A stretch of 64,000 bases of DNA from Streptomyces sp. NRRL F-2580 (GTDB taxonomy: Bacteria > Actinomycetota > Actinomycetes > Streptomycetales > Streptomycetaceae), in assembly GCF_000720115.1 (NCBI RefSeq), contig NZ_JOIR01000001.1:1-64000 (forward strand), given 5' to 3'. The notes under the pieces are model-generated. The model saw nothing but the letters and a program-made list of their open reading frames with translations. It was not told where the DNA came from and did not search any database. Shown here piece by piece: positions 54,653 to 62,161 of the stretch (positions are counted from its first letter, which is position 1; each line of letters opens with the position of its first letter). The position numbers and the translations under genes are program-made.

Positions 54653-55816
54653 ATGACACAGGGTGGGGCAGCACGGCGCACGGTCCTGGGGGCGGCCGTC
54701 CTGGCGGCCGGGGGCGGCATGGCCGGACTCGCGGCGGGATCCGCGTCCGCCACGAGCGGCGGGCACGGCGACGGAGGGTACCGGGACCTCCCCCACCCCA
54801 CGGTCATCGGCCACCGCGGTGCCAGCGGCTACCGGCCGGAGCACACGCTCGGCTCCTACCAGCTGGCACTCGACCTGGGCGCCGACGTCGTGGAGCAGGA
54901 CCTGGTCCCGACGAAGGACGGGCACCTGGTGTGCCGGCACGAGAACGAGATCGGCGGCACCACGGACGTCGCCGACCACCCCGGGTTCGCCGCCCGGCGC
55001 ACCACCAAGTCCGTCGACGGGGTCTCCGTCACCGGCTGGTTCACCGAGGACTTCACCCTCGCCGAGCTGAAGACCCTGCGCGCGAAGGAACGCATCCCCG
55101 CCGTCCGCCAGCGCAACACGCTCTACGACGGCCAGTGGGCCGTGCCCACCTTCGAGGAGGTGCTGCGCTGGGCCGACCGCGAGGGCAAGCGGCGCGGCAA
55201 GCGGGTCTGGCTGCACGTCGAGACCAAGCACCCCAGCCACTTCCGCGGCCTCGGCCTCGGCCTGGAGGAGCCCCTCGCGAAGCTCCTGCGCCGCTACGGG
55301 CGCGACGGGCGGGGTGCGGCCGTCTTCCTCCAGTCCTTCGAGCCCTCCAGCATCCAGCGGCTCTCCCGGCTGGTTTCCGCACCCCGCGTGGTGCTGCTCT
55401 CCGCGGCGAACACGCGTCCCTGGGACTTCGAACAGGCCAAGGACCCGCGGACGGTCGCCGACCTGGTCGAGCCCGAGGGCCTGAAGTGGATCTCCGGCTT
55501 CGCCCAGGGCATCGGACCCACCATGGACCTGATCCTGCCGCGCACGGCGGACGGCCGGCTCGGGACCCCGACCACCCTGGTGAAGGACGCACGCGCGCGC
55601 GGGCTGGTGCTGCACCCCTACACCGCGCGCAACGAGAACAGCTTCCTGCCGGCCGAGTACCGCAAGGGCACGGATCCGGCCGCCTACGGCGACGCCCTCG
55701 CCGCCTTCCGGACCTACTTCGAACAGGGCATCGACGGAATCTTCACCGACAACCCGGACACCGGACTGCTCGCAGCCGAGGCCTTCCGCCCGGGCCGACG
55801 CCCCGTCAACGGCTGA
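54653..55816 (+). CDS. Secreted glycerophosphodiester phosphodiesterase
   Basis: The 387-residue enzyme has an N-terminal export signal (about 1-35, with RRTVLGAAVLAAGGGMAGLAAGSASA, resembling a twin-arginine type) and a TIM-barrel GDPD domain. The catalytic His54 and Arg55 are in GHRGASGYRPEHTLGSY, metal ligands in EQDLVPTKDGHLVCRH, and the end includes GIDGIFTDNPD. It hydrolyses glycerophosphodiesters outside the cell to glycerol 3-phosphate and an alcohol, supplying phosphate or glycerol. ATG 54653 follows GAGGAG. A 22-bp hairpin follows the stop. A TTGACA lies at 54491-54496 upstream, without a clear -10. Confidence 0.92.
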   Translation: MTQGGAARRTVLGAAVLAAGGGMAGLAAGSASATSGGHGDGGYRDLPHPTVIGHRGASGYRPEHTLGSYQLALDLGADVVEQDLVPTKDGHLVCRHENEIGGTTDVADHPGFAARRTTKSVDGVSVTGWFTEDFTLAELKTLRAKERIPAVRQRNTLYDGQWAVPTFEEVLRWADREGKRRGKRVWLHVETKHPSHFRGLGLGLEEPLAKLLRRYGRDGRGAAVFLQSFEPSSIQRLSRLVSAPRVVLLSAANTRPWDFEQAKDPRTVADLVEPEGLKWISGFAQGIGPTMDLILPRTADGRLGTPTTLVKDARARGLVLHPYTARNENSFLPAEYRKGTDPAAYGDALAAFRTYFEQGIDGIFTDNPDTGLLAAEAFRPGRRPVNG

Positions 55817-55830
55817 GCGGGGCTTCCCGA

Positions 55831-55879
55831 ACGAGTGGGCCGGGCCCGGCGGGGAAACCGCCGGGCCCGGCCCACTCGT
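55831..55879 (+). terminator. Very long perfect hairpin after the phosphodiesterase gene
   Basis: Twenty-two perfect base pairs (55831-55852 with 55858-55879) close a GGAAA loop. It lies 14 bases after the phosphodiesterase stop and 10 bases before the next start codon. The stem contains the palindrome GGGCCC and is almost pure G+C. Confidence 0.88.
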
Positions 55880-55889
55880 CCCGCCCGGC

Positions 55890-56462
55890 ATGGACCTGCT
55901 GAAGGCTGACCTCTTTGAGAAGCTCGGGCCGCTGCTCTCCGCGGAGGCGGCGGCGGAGGCCGCGGGCACCGGAGTGGACGCGGCCGACCTGGAACAAGCC
56001 GTCTGGGTCAGGCTGCTGGAGAGCGGCCGGCGCGCCCCCGATCCGGCCGAGCCGGCGGAGCCGGCGCGCTGGCTCCGCCGGGCGGTACGGGCGGAGGCCC
56101 GCCTGGCCCGGCGCCGGGCCAGGCGGGAGATCTCGTACGACGGGCCGCCGGCCGGCGACAGCGCGGGAGGCGAACCGGCCATCGGGCGCGAACCGGCCGC
56201 CGGGGCCGCACCGGAAGACGCCCTTCTGGACCGGGAGGTGAACCGCGCACTCCGATCGGCGGTCGCCCGGTTGCCCGGACGCTGTCCCGAGCTGATGAAG
56301 GCACTTCTTTCGCCCAGAGACCTCACTTACCGTGAAATCGCAGGAGAGTTGGGTATCTCACAAGGAAGTTTGGGGCCGGTCCGTTCCCGTTGCCTGGGAT
56401 GTCTGCGCAGAATGCTGGCTGCAGAGGTTGCGGCTCCTGGCCTTCGGGGAAAGGAGCGGTAG
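55890..56462 (+). CDS. Sigma-70-like (ECF-type) protein
   Basis: The 190-residue protein looks like a divergent sigma-70-family factor. The C-terminal region 4-like part (about 130-180) has RSAVARLPGRCPELMKALLSPRDLTYREIAGELGISQGSLGPVRSRCLGCLRRML, a helix-turn-helix. The N-terminal part (20-75, VDAADLEQAVWVRLLESG) resembles region 2. The middle is a variable linker. No anti-sigma gene is adjacent. ATG 55890 is the only visible in-frame start at the N-terminus. It has no ribosome site and lies 10 bases after a 22-bp hairpin, so expression must rely on a promoter inside or after the hairpin, or on read-through. Confidence 0.75.
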   Translation: MDLLKADLFEKLGPLLSAEAAAEAAGTGVDAADLEQAVWVRLLESGRRAPDPAEPAEPARWLRRAVRAEARLARRRARREISYDGPPAGDSAGGEPAIGREPAAGAAPEDALLDREVNRALRSAVARLPGRCPELMKALLSPRDLTYREIAGELGISQGSLGPVRSRCLGCLRRMLAAEVAAPGLRGKER

Positions 56463-56499
56463 ACCAACGGGCTACCAGGTGAGCTGGAGGCATGCGCAC

Positions 56500-57006
56500 A
56501 TGGGCATGAGCGTGACCATTTCGGCGGCGGCTGCCGAGGACGCTGAGCAGATCTTCAAACTGCAGTACCTGGCCTTCCAGCGCGAGGCCGAGCTGTACGG
56601 CAACTACCTCATCCAGCCGCTCACCCAGTCCCTGGACTCCCTCAAGGGGGAGCTCGCCACGGACACCGTCCTGGTGGCCCGGCTCGGCGACGAGATCGTC
56701 GGCACCGTCCGCGGCAGCGTGGACGAGGACGGCACGGGCAAGATCGCCAAGCTGTGCGTCCACCCGCGCTTGCAGGGCCACGGGCTCGGCGCGCGCCTGC
56801 TGCGCGCGGTCGAGGAGGCCCTCGCGGGCCACGGCACCACCACCCGCTTCCGTCTGCACACCGGCCACAAGAGCGAGTCCAACCTGCGCCTCTACCGCAA
56901 GGCCGGCTACGTCAAGGTCGGCGGCCGCACGGCTTCCGACGGGGTCCAGCTGGTGATCCTGGAGAAGGAGGCCAAGGACCCGACCGACTTCGCGGTCAGC
57001 GCGTAG
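56500..57006 (+). CDS. GNAT-family N-acetyltransferase
   Basis: The 168-residue enzyme has the GNAT core, with VTISAAAAEDAEQIFKLQ at the start, the acetyl-CoA-binding IAKLCVHPRLQGHGLGARLLRAVEEAL at about 84-110, and KSESNLRLYRKAGYVKV near the end. It is expected to acetylate a small amine or a protein N-terminus, and the substrate is unknown. GGAGG at about 56486-56490 supports ATG 56500. ATG 56506 (two codons later) is an alternative. It follows the sigma-like gene by 37 bases and is probably co-transcribed with it. Confidence 0.87.
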   Translation: MGMSVTISAAAAEDAEQIFKLQYLAFQREAELYGNYLIQPLTQSLDSLKGELATDTVLVARLGDEIVGTVRGSVDEDGTGKIAKLCVHPRLQGHGLGARLLRAVEEALAGHGTTTRFRLHTGHKSESNLRLYRKAGYVKVGGRTASDGVQLVILEKEAKDPTDFAVSA

Positions 57007-57085
57007 TCGTCCGGCGCGCGGCCGGCCGGCGCCCGTTCGCCCGGTGCCCGTTCGCCCCGCGCCGGTACGCCCGGCGCCCGGCCGC

Positions 57086-57508
57086 TCAGCGCTTGGTGCG
57101 CAGCCAGAGCATCCCGGTGACCGGCAGGATCACCGGGATGAACAGGTAGCCCATCCCGAAGGCCGACCACACGGTCGTGTCGGGGAAGGCGTCGGGGTCC
57201 ACCAGGGTCCAGGTGCCCACGGCCAGTACACCGGCGAGCTCGGCGGCGCAGCAGACCAGCGCCGCCTTGCGGGCCGTCTCCCCGCCGCGCACCAACGAGT
57301 ACGTGATGAAGGCGTAGGCCAGCGCCGCCACCGCGGACAGCGAGTAGGCGAGCGGTGCCTTGTCGAACTCGGTGGAGATCTGGAAGGCCGAGCGCGAGAC
57401 CGCGCCCACCACCATCACCCCGTAGAGCCACACCAGCAGCAGCCCGGGCCCGGAGACCAGCCGCTTGCGCCCGGCGGGAGTGGCGGTCTTCGTCTCAGCG
57501 TCAGGCAC
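57086..57508 (-). CDS. Small hypothetical membrane protein (four helices)
   Basis: The 140-residue protein has four predicted membrane helices (GLLLVWLYGVMVVGAV, SAVAALAYAFITYSLV, AALVCCAAELAGVLAVGTW, MGYLFIPVILPVTGMLWL). It ends in basic residues. It overlaps the upstream membrane protein gene (57501-57869) by eight bases on the same strand, so the two are translationally coupled and perhaps act together. No family is recognised. Confidence 0.75.
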   Translation of the reverse strand: MPDAETKTATPAGRKRLVSGPGLLLVWLYGVMVVGAVSRSAFQISTEFDKAPLAYSLSAVAALAYAFITYSLVRGGETARKAALVCCAAELAGVLAVGTWTLVDPDAFPDTTVWSAFGMGYLFIPVILPVTGMLWLRTKR

Positions 57509-57869
57509 CGGTGGTTCCCCAGATGTCGTAGAGCCGTACTTCGAGGACGGCGAGGACGACCGCGCCGGCGGCCACCGTCACCGATCCCCACCTGGTCCGC
57601 TCGGTCAGCGAGAGCATGCCGGCCGCCGGCACCGCCGCGAAGGCGCCCAGCAGGTAGGACACGAAGATCACCGTGCCCTCGTCGGGCTTGTCGCCCTGCC
57701 CCAGCTTGACCAGGCCGATCACCAGCTGGGCCAGGACCAGCACGGTCACGACGGCCATGCCGATGAAATGCCAGTCCTTGGTCGGCTGGTCCCGCCATGC
57801 GGCGTGGCCGCACCAGGCGGCGAGGGCGAGTGCGGCCACGCCGAGGGCGACCGTCAGGGCGTCGAGCAT
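57501..57869 (-). CDS. Small hypothetical membrane protein (four helices)
   Basis: The 122-residue protein has about four helices (ALTVALGVAALALAAWCG, MAVVTVLVLAQLVIGLV, FVSYLLGAFAAVPAAGML, SVTVAAGAVVLAVLEVRL) and conserved Trp/Asp-rich turns (WRDQPTKDWHFIGM). Its 3' end overlaps the next membrane gene by eight bases. The pair may form a heteromeric complex, an inference from coupling alone. It starts at ATG 57869. Confidence 0.75.
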   Translation of the reverse strand: MLDALTVALGVAALALAAWCGHAAWRDQPTKDWHFIGMAVVTVLVLAQLVIGLVKLGQGDKPDEGTVIFVSYLLGAFAAVPAAGMLSLTERTRWGSVTVAAGAVVLAVLEVRLYDIWGTTGA

Positions 57870-57957
57870 GCAGCGAGGGTATTACGGGCCGAAAGACCCG
57901 ATGCGCGCGCCCCTTCCGGCCGGCGCCGCGCGCCCGCGCCCGTGCGGTGCGCGGACC

Positions 57958-57971
57958 GTGGTCTTGACCAC
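57958..57971. promoter_or_regulatory. Perfect inverted repeat in the gap upstream of the met operon
   Basis: GTGGTC (57958-57963) and GACCAC (57966-57971) flank TT. It lies 89 bases upstream of the membrane-protein pair and 199 bases upstream of the leader peptide, so either unit could be its target. The binding protein is unknown. Confidence 0.4.
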
Positions 57972-58118
57972 AACGCCCGCTCCCCCGGACTGCGGACCCG
58001 TGCGTCCGTACGGGGTTCGCAGGCCGCGTCGACGCAGGTCAGGGGGGCCGGCGGGGTGACGGGTGCGGACCGAAGCCGTCCGGTATGCGGGCGGAATTCG
58101 TCCGCTATTCGGACAGTG

Positions 58119-58149
58119 TTGATCGGTCAGGGGAGACGTCTGCTTTACT
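58119..58149 (+). promoter_or_regulatory. Probable promoter of the met leader/metNIQ operon
   Basis: TTGATC (58119-58124) and TTTACT (58144-58149) are separated by 19 bases, one or two more than usual. The A of the leader ATG at 58157 is eight bases after the -10 hexamer, the expected start site, so the leader would be translated from a leaderless transcript. A GTCCG/CGGAC inverted repeat just upstream could be an operator. Confidence 0.5.
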
Positions 58150-58156
58150 TGGGCCC

Positions 58157-58243
58157 ATGACCACGACGAGCAGCCGCACCCTTGCGACCGAGGCGACGAT
58201 GACGCCCGGTGCTCGTTGTATGTGTCGAATGTGCGCCTTCTGA
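58157..58243 (+). CDS. Cys/Met-containing leader peptide upstream of metNIQ
   Basis: A 28-residue frame from ATG 58157 begins MTTTSSRTLATEATM and ends in RCMCRMCAF with the stop at 58241-58243. Three Cys and two Met codons lie within the last nine residues. Two of the Cys codons are TGT, and an Arg is CGA, both rare in this high-GC genome. The -10 hexamer is seven bases upstream, so the peptide is probably leaderless. About 200 bases of potential structure separate it from metN, including CTCGC/GCGAG and GCACC/GGTGC stems. Ribosome stalling at Cys or Met codons could control downstream structure, as in known cysteine or amino-acid attenuators. No protein function is expected. Confidence 0.72.
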   Translation: MTTTSSRTLATEATMTPGARCMCRMCAF

Positions 58244-58446
58244 GGGCCCCTTCCTGAGCCTCGCGCCCCGAAGCGAGACCAGCCGCGCCAGAGCGTCACC
58301 CGCTGATGAACAGCACGGCTCACTCCTGCCCCGCGCATGCGTCCAAGTCATCGTTTTCTGATGGTTCGTCCCGTATCGCGTCCCCAGATGTTCGCCCCGT
58401 GCCCGGCACCCCGCTGCCCGGTGCACTCGACAGCGACGGAAATCCT

Positions 58447-59511
58447 GTGATCACCACATCGGGCCTCACGAAGGTCTACCAGTCCCGTGGCCGTGAGGTC
58501 ACCGCCCTGGACGGCGTCGATCTCCACGTCCGCGAGGGCGAGGTCTACGGAGTCATCGGCCAGAGCGGCGCCGGGAAGTCCTCTCTGATCCGCTGCGTGA
58601 ACCTGCTGGAGCGCCCCACCACCGGCACCGTGAGCGTCGACGGAGTCGACCTCACCGCGCTCGCCGGCCGCGGCCGGCGCGCCGGCAAGGAGCTCCGCGA
58701 GGCCCGCAGCCGCATCGGCATGGTCTTCCAGCACTTCAACCTGCTGTCCTCGCGCACCGTCCAGGGCAACATCGAGCTGCCCCTGGAGATCCTCGGCGTC
58801 TCCGGCCGCGAGCGCTCCCGCAAGGCCCTCGAACTCCTCGACCTGGTCGGCCTCGCCGACAAGGCCAAGGCGTACCCCACCCAGCTCTCCGGCGGCCAGA
58901 AGCAGCGCGTCGGCATCGCCCGCGCCCTGGCCGGCGACCCCAAGGTGCTGCTCTCCGACGAGGCCACGAGCGCCCTCGACCCCGAGACCACCCGCTCCAT
59001 CCTGGGGCTGCTGCGCGACCTCAACCAGCAGCTCGGCCTCACCGTGCTGCTCATCACGCACGAGATGGACGTCGTCAAGACCGTCTGCGACTCGGCCGCC
59101 CTGATGAAGAACGGCCGCGTCGTCGAATCCGGCACGGTCGCCGAACTGCTCGCCACCCCCGGCTCCGAGCTCGCCGGCGAGCTCTTCCCGGTCACCGGCG
59201 CCGCCACCGGCCCCGACCGCACGGTCGTCGACGTCACCTTCCACGGCGAGGCCGCCGCCCAGCCGGTCATCTCGCAGCTCTCGCGCACGTACAACATCGA
59301 CATCTCGATCCTCGGCGCCGCGATGGACACCGTCGCCGGACGCCTGATCGGCCGCATGCGCATCGAACTGCCCGGCCGCTACGAGGACAACGTCGTCCCG
59401 GTGGGCTTCCTGCGCGAACAGGGCCTCCAGGTCGACGTGATCGACGGGGCCGAGCAGATCGACGAGATCGACGACGAACTGGCCGCACTGGTCAAGGATG
59501 GTGCGAAGTGA
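58447..59511 (+). CDS. metN: Methionine ABC importer ATP-binding protein
   Basis: The 354-residue ATPase powers methionine uptake by MetNIQ. Walker A is GQSGAGKSS (residues 38-46), the signature is LSGGQKQRVGIARAL, Walker B is VLLSDEATSALDPETT, and the H-loop is ITHEMDVVK. The C-terminal NIL domain (about 275-350, VVDVTFHGEAAAQPVISQLSRTYNIDISILG) senses methionine. The GTG start at 58447 gives MITTSGLTKVYQ. A longer frame from 58306 adds about 47 residues lacking homology and overlaps the leader. GTGA overlap joins it to metI. Control by the Cys/Met leader at 58157 is proposed. Confidence 0.95.
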   Translation: MITTSGLTKVYQSRGREVTALDGVDLHVREGEVYGVIGQSGAGKSSLIRCVNLLERPTTGTVSVDGVDLTALAGRGRRAGKELREARSRIGMVFQHFNLLSSRTVQGNIELPLEILGVSGRERSRKALELLDLVGLADKAKAYPTQLSGGQKQRVGIARALAGDPKVLLSDEATSALDPETTRSILGLLRDLNQQLGLTVLLITHEMDVVKTVCDSAALMKNGRVVESGTVAELLATPGSELAGELFPVTGAATGPDRTVVDVTFHGEAAAQPVISQLSRTYNIDISILGAAMDTVAGRLIGRMRIELPGRYEDNVVPVGFLREQGLQVDVIDGAEQIDEIDDELAALVKDGAK

Positions 59512-60176
59512 CCTGGTCCGAGATGCAGCCCCTGCTCACCCAGGGCACCTACGACACCCTCTACATGGTGCTGTGGTCCACCCTGGTGACCGTGCTCGGC
59601 GGACTGCCCATCGGCATCCTGCTCGTGCTCACCGACAAGGGCGGCCTGCTGCAGAACCAGCCGCTCAACAAGGTCCTCGGCGTGATCGTGAACATGGGCC
59701 GCTCGCTGCCGTTCATCATCCTGCTGATCTTCCTGATCCCGGTCACCACCGCGGTCGTCGGCACCTTCATCGGTCCCACCGCCATGATCGTCCCGCTGGC
59801 CATCGGCGCCGTCCCCTTCTTCGCCCGGCTCGTCGAGACGGCCGTCCGCGAGGTGGACCACGGCCTGATCGAGGCCGTCGAGTCCATGGGCGGCGGGATC
59901 CCCACCCTCGTCGGCAAGGTGCTCCTGCCGCAGGCCCTGCCCTCGCTGGTCGCCGGTGTCACCACCACCGTCATCACCCTCGTCGGCTACTCCGCCATGG
60001 CCGGAGCCGTCGGCGGCGAAGGACTCGGCTCCAAGGCCATCACGTACGGCTTCCAGCGCTTCGAGACCGGCTTCATGTTCGCCACCGTCGCGGTCCTCAT
60101 CGTCCTCGTCACGGTGATCCAGCTGATCGGTGACGGCGTGGTCCGCCTGCTGGCCCGCCGCGGCCGCACCGCCTGA
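59508..60176 (+). CDS. metI: Methionine ABC importer permease
   Basis: The 222-residue permease has five to six helices and the EAA loop for contact with MetN (VETAVREVDHGLIEAVESMGG). It also has the family stretches MGRSLPFIILLIFLIPVTT and GYSAMAGAVGGEGLGSKAITYGF. GTG 59508 overlaps the metN stop by four bases. Two MetI chains are expected to pair with two MetN and one MetQ. Length is normal for the family. Confidence 0.95.
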   Translation: MTWSEMQPLLTQGTYDTLYMVLWSTLVTVLGGLPIGILLVLTDKGGLLQNQPLNKVLGVIVNMGRSLPFIILLIFLIPVTTAVVGTFIGPTAMIVPLAIGAVPFFARLVETAVREVDHGLIEAVESMGGGIPTLVGKVLLPQALPSLVAGVTTTVITLVGYSAMAGAVGGEGLGSKAITYGFQRFETGFMFATVAVLIVLVTVIQLIGDGVVRLLARRGRTA

Positions 60177-60285
60177 CCGGCCCACGGGCCGCCCCGGCTT
60201 TCCCACCCCGCAGAGCCCGCACTTGTCGTGCTTGGGCCACCACCAGCAAGTCCTCGGTACTTGTTCAGCAAGAAAGGCACTCTTC

Positions 60286-61149
60286 GTGCGTAAGAACATC
60301 AAGCTCACCGCCCTCGCCGCCACGGCCACCGCGCTCACCCTCGGCCTCACGGCCTGCGGCAGCTCCTCGGACCCGTCCTCCACCAAGGCCGACGGCGGCA
60401 AGACCGACGAGAGCAAGCCGCTCGTCATCGCGGCCTCCCCGAGCCCGCACGCCGACATCCTGAACTTCGTCAAGGACAACCTCGCGGCGAAGGAAGGCCT
60501 CAAGCTCGACGTCAAGGAGTTCACGGACTACGTCCTGCCGAACACCGCCACCGAGCAGGGCCAGGTCAACGGCAACTTCTTCCAGCACAAGCCGTACCTC
60601 GACGACTTCAACAAGAAGAACGGCACCCACATCGTGCCCGTCGTGAACGTGCACCTGGAGCCCCTCGGCCTCTACTCCAAGAAGGTCAAGGCGATCGCCG
60701 ACATCAAGGCCGGCCAGACCGTGGCCGTCCCCAACGACACCACCAACGAGGGCCGCGCGCTCCAGCTGCTCGCCGCGAACAACCTGATCACCCTCAAGGA
60801 GGGTGTCGGCACCAGCGCCAAGCTGTCCGACATCACCGACAAGAAGGGCCTGGAGTTCAAGGAGCTGGAGGCCGCCACGGTCCCGCGCGCCCTGAACGAC
60901 GTGGACGCCGCCGTCATCAACGGCAACTACGCCATCGAGGCCAAGCTGTCGCCCGCCAAGGACGCGCTGATCCTGGAGAAGGCCGAGGGCAACCCCTACG
61001 CCAACTTCCTCGCGGTCAAGGACGGCAACCAGAACGACCCGCGGATCCAGAAGCTCGCCAAGCTCCTGAACTCCGACGAGGTCAAGAAGTTCATCGAGGA
61101 GAAGTACCAGGGCTCGGTCATCCCGGCCTTCGGCACCCCGGCCTCCTGA
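60286..61149 (+). CDS. metQ: Methionine ABC importer substrate-binding lipoprotein
   Basis: The 287-residue lipoprotein captures methionine at the membrane surface. The signal peptide ends in the lipobox LTACG (Cys about residue 24). It is followed by a Ser/Lys-rich linker and the NlpA-type binding domain with VIAASPSPHADIL, GNFFQHKPYLDDF, VPNDTTNEGRALQLLA and AAVINGNYA. GTG 60286 is preceded by AAAGG. It lies 109 bases after metI, a larger gap than metN-metI, but is the same unit. An 11-bp hairpin follows at 61196-61233. Confidence 0.95.
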   Translation: MRKNIKLTALAATATALTLGLTACGSSSDPSSTKADGGKTDESKPLVIAASPSPHADILNFVKDNLAAKEGLKLDVKEFTDYVLPNTATEQGQVNGNFFQHKPYLDDFNKKNGTHIVPVVNVHLEPLGLYSKKVKAIADIKAGQTVAVPNDTTNEGRALQLLAANNLITLKEGVGTSAKLSDITDKKGLEFKELEAATVPRALNDVDAAVINGNYAIEAKLSPAKDALILEKAEGNPYANFLAVKDGNQNDPRIQKLAKLLNSDEVKKFIEEKYQGSVIPAFGTPAS

Positions 61150-61195
61150 GCCGGCGGGCCGGCAGCCCCCCGGGCCCGGCTCCGCGGTCAGGAAT

Positions 61196-61233
61196 CTCGG
61201 CCCCGCATGCCCCTGACGGCGCGCGGGGCCGAG
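61196..61233 (+). terminator. Hairpin after metQ
   Basis: CTCGGCCCCGC (61196-61206) pairs perfectly with GCGGGGCCGAG (61223-61233) around a 16-base loop, 46 bases after the metQ stop. No U tract is present. Confidence 0.65.
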
Positions 61234-61390
61234 CTCTGCCCGCTTCCGGGCAACCCGGCCCTGCACATCCCCCGGTCGATGCTGCATGCTGTGGCCTACG
61301 ACCCGTAGAGGCGGTCCCGCATGAACGGTCCCTCACCACGGTCGCATCGCACCACGGTCGCACCACGTTCTCTCAGGCATGGAGCTGCGC

Positions 61391-62083
61391 ATGACTACCA
61401 CCTTCCCGGACGTCACCATCAGCACGGACCGGCTGGTGCTGCGCCCCTTCGAGGAAGAGGACGTCACCGCGCTCACCGAGATGATGAACGACGAGTACGT
61501 CACCGCCTGGACCACCGCGGCGCACCCCTACACCCACGCCGACGCGCACCGCTGGGCCACCCGGGACTCCCACGCCGAACGCACCGAGGGCCGCGGCATC
61601 GTCTTCGCCGTCACCGAGTTCCTCACCCAGCGCCTCGTCGGCATCGTCCACCTCCAGAACACCAACTGGCGCACCCGCGCCACCGAGGCCGGCTACGTCA
61701 CCGCCCCCTGGGCCCGCGGCGAGGGCTACGCCAGCGAGTCCGTACTGGCCGTCGCCCAATGGCTCTTCCGCGACCAGGGGTTCGAGCGCCTCGAACTGCG
61801 CACCGCCGCCGACAACACCGCCTCCCAGCAGGTGGCCCAGAAGATCGGCTGCATCAGTGAAGGCGTCCTGCGCAACGCGTGGATAGTGCGCACCCAGACC
61901 CCCGACGGCGACTGGACCGACACCCGCACCGACCTCATCGTCTGGAGCCTCGTCCCCGAGGACCTCGACGACGACGGCGACGGCTACGAGGGCTACGACT
62001 CCTACGACGGCTACGCGGGCAGCACCGCCTTCGGGCAGCGGGCCGACGCGCACGGCCGCACCGTCGGCGCCGACTGGAAATGA
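61391..62083 (+). CDS. GNAT-family N-acetyltransferase (RimJ/RimL-like)
   Basis: The 230-residue enzyme resembles RimJ/RimL acetyltransferases. Visible features are ISTDRLVLRPFEEEDVTALTEMMND at the start, the cofactor-binding AGYVTAPWARGEGYASESVLAVAQWLF, and LELRTAADNTASQQVAQKIGCISEGVLRNAWI. The C-terminal tail (about 200-230) is rich in Asp, Gly and Tyr and is not part of the family core. The start at ATG 61391 follows GGAG at about 61382. The acceptor is unknown. Protein N-termini or a small amine are possible. Confidence 0.87.
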   Translation: MTTTFPDVTISTDRLVLRPFEEEDVTALTEMMNDEYVTAWTTAAHPYTHADAHRWATRDSHAERTEGRGIVFAVTEFLTQRLVGIVHLQNTNWRTRATEAGYVTAPWARGEGYASESVLAVAQWLFRDQGFERLELRTAADNTASQQVAQKIGCISEGVLRNAWIVRTQTPDGDWTDTRTDLIVWSLVPEDLDDDGDGYEGYDSYDGYAGSTAFGQRADAHGRTVGADWK

Positions 62084-62161
62084 ACCTATGACCGGGTAGT
62101 CTCACCGTGCCCGCCCCCCGACGAAGCTTCGCCCCGCCCCCACACCAGGAGACTGACGACG

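Larger units (their letters stand above)
57870..58156. other. Intergenic region between the membrane pair and the met leader
   Basis: These 287 bases hold no supported gene. The first 190 bases are very GC-rich with several stems, including the inverted repeat listed separately. The last 60 bases contain GTCCG-CTATT-CGGAC (58100-58114), TTGATC (58119-58124) and TTTACT (58144-58149), candidate control and promoter elements for the leader peptide. The two hexamers are 19 bases apart, slightly long. Confidence 0.6.

Noticed and set aside
57870..58446. SAM riboswitch before metN
   Set aside because: I find none of the conserved SAM-I core elements; the leader peptide is a better explanation for regulation.
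62084..62161. Cobalamin riboswitch before cobL
   Set aside because: The gap is only 78 bases and has no B12-box-like conserved block; the 274 bases after cobL also lack one.
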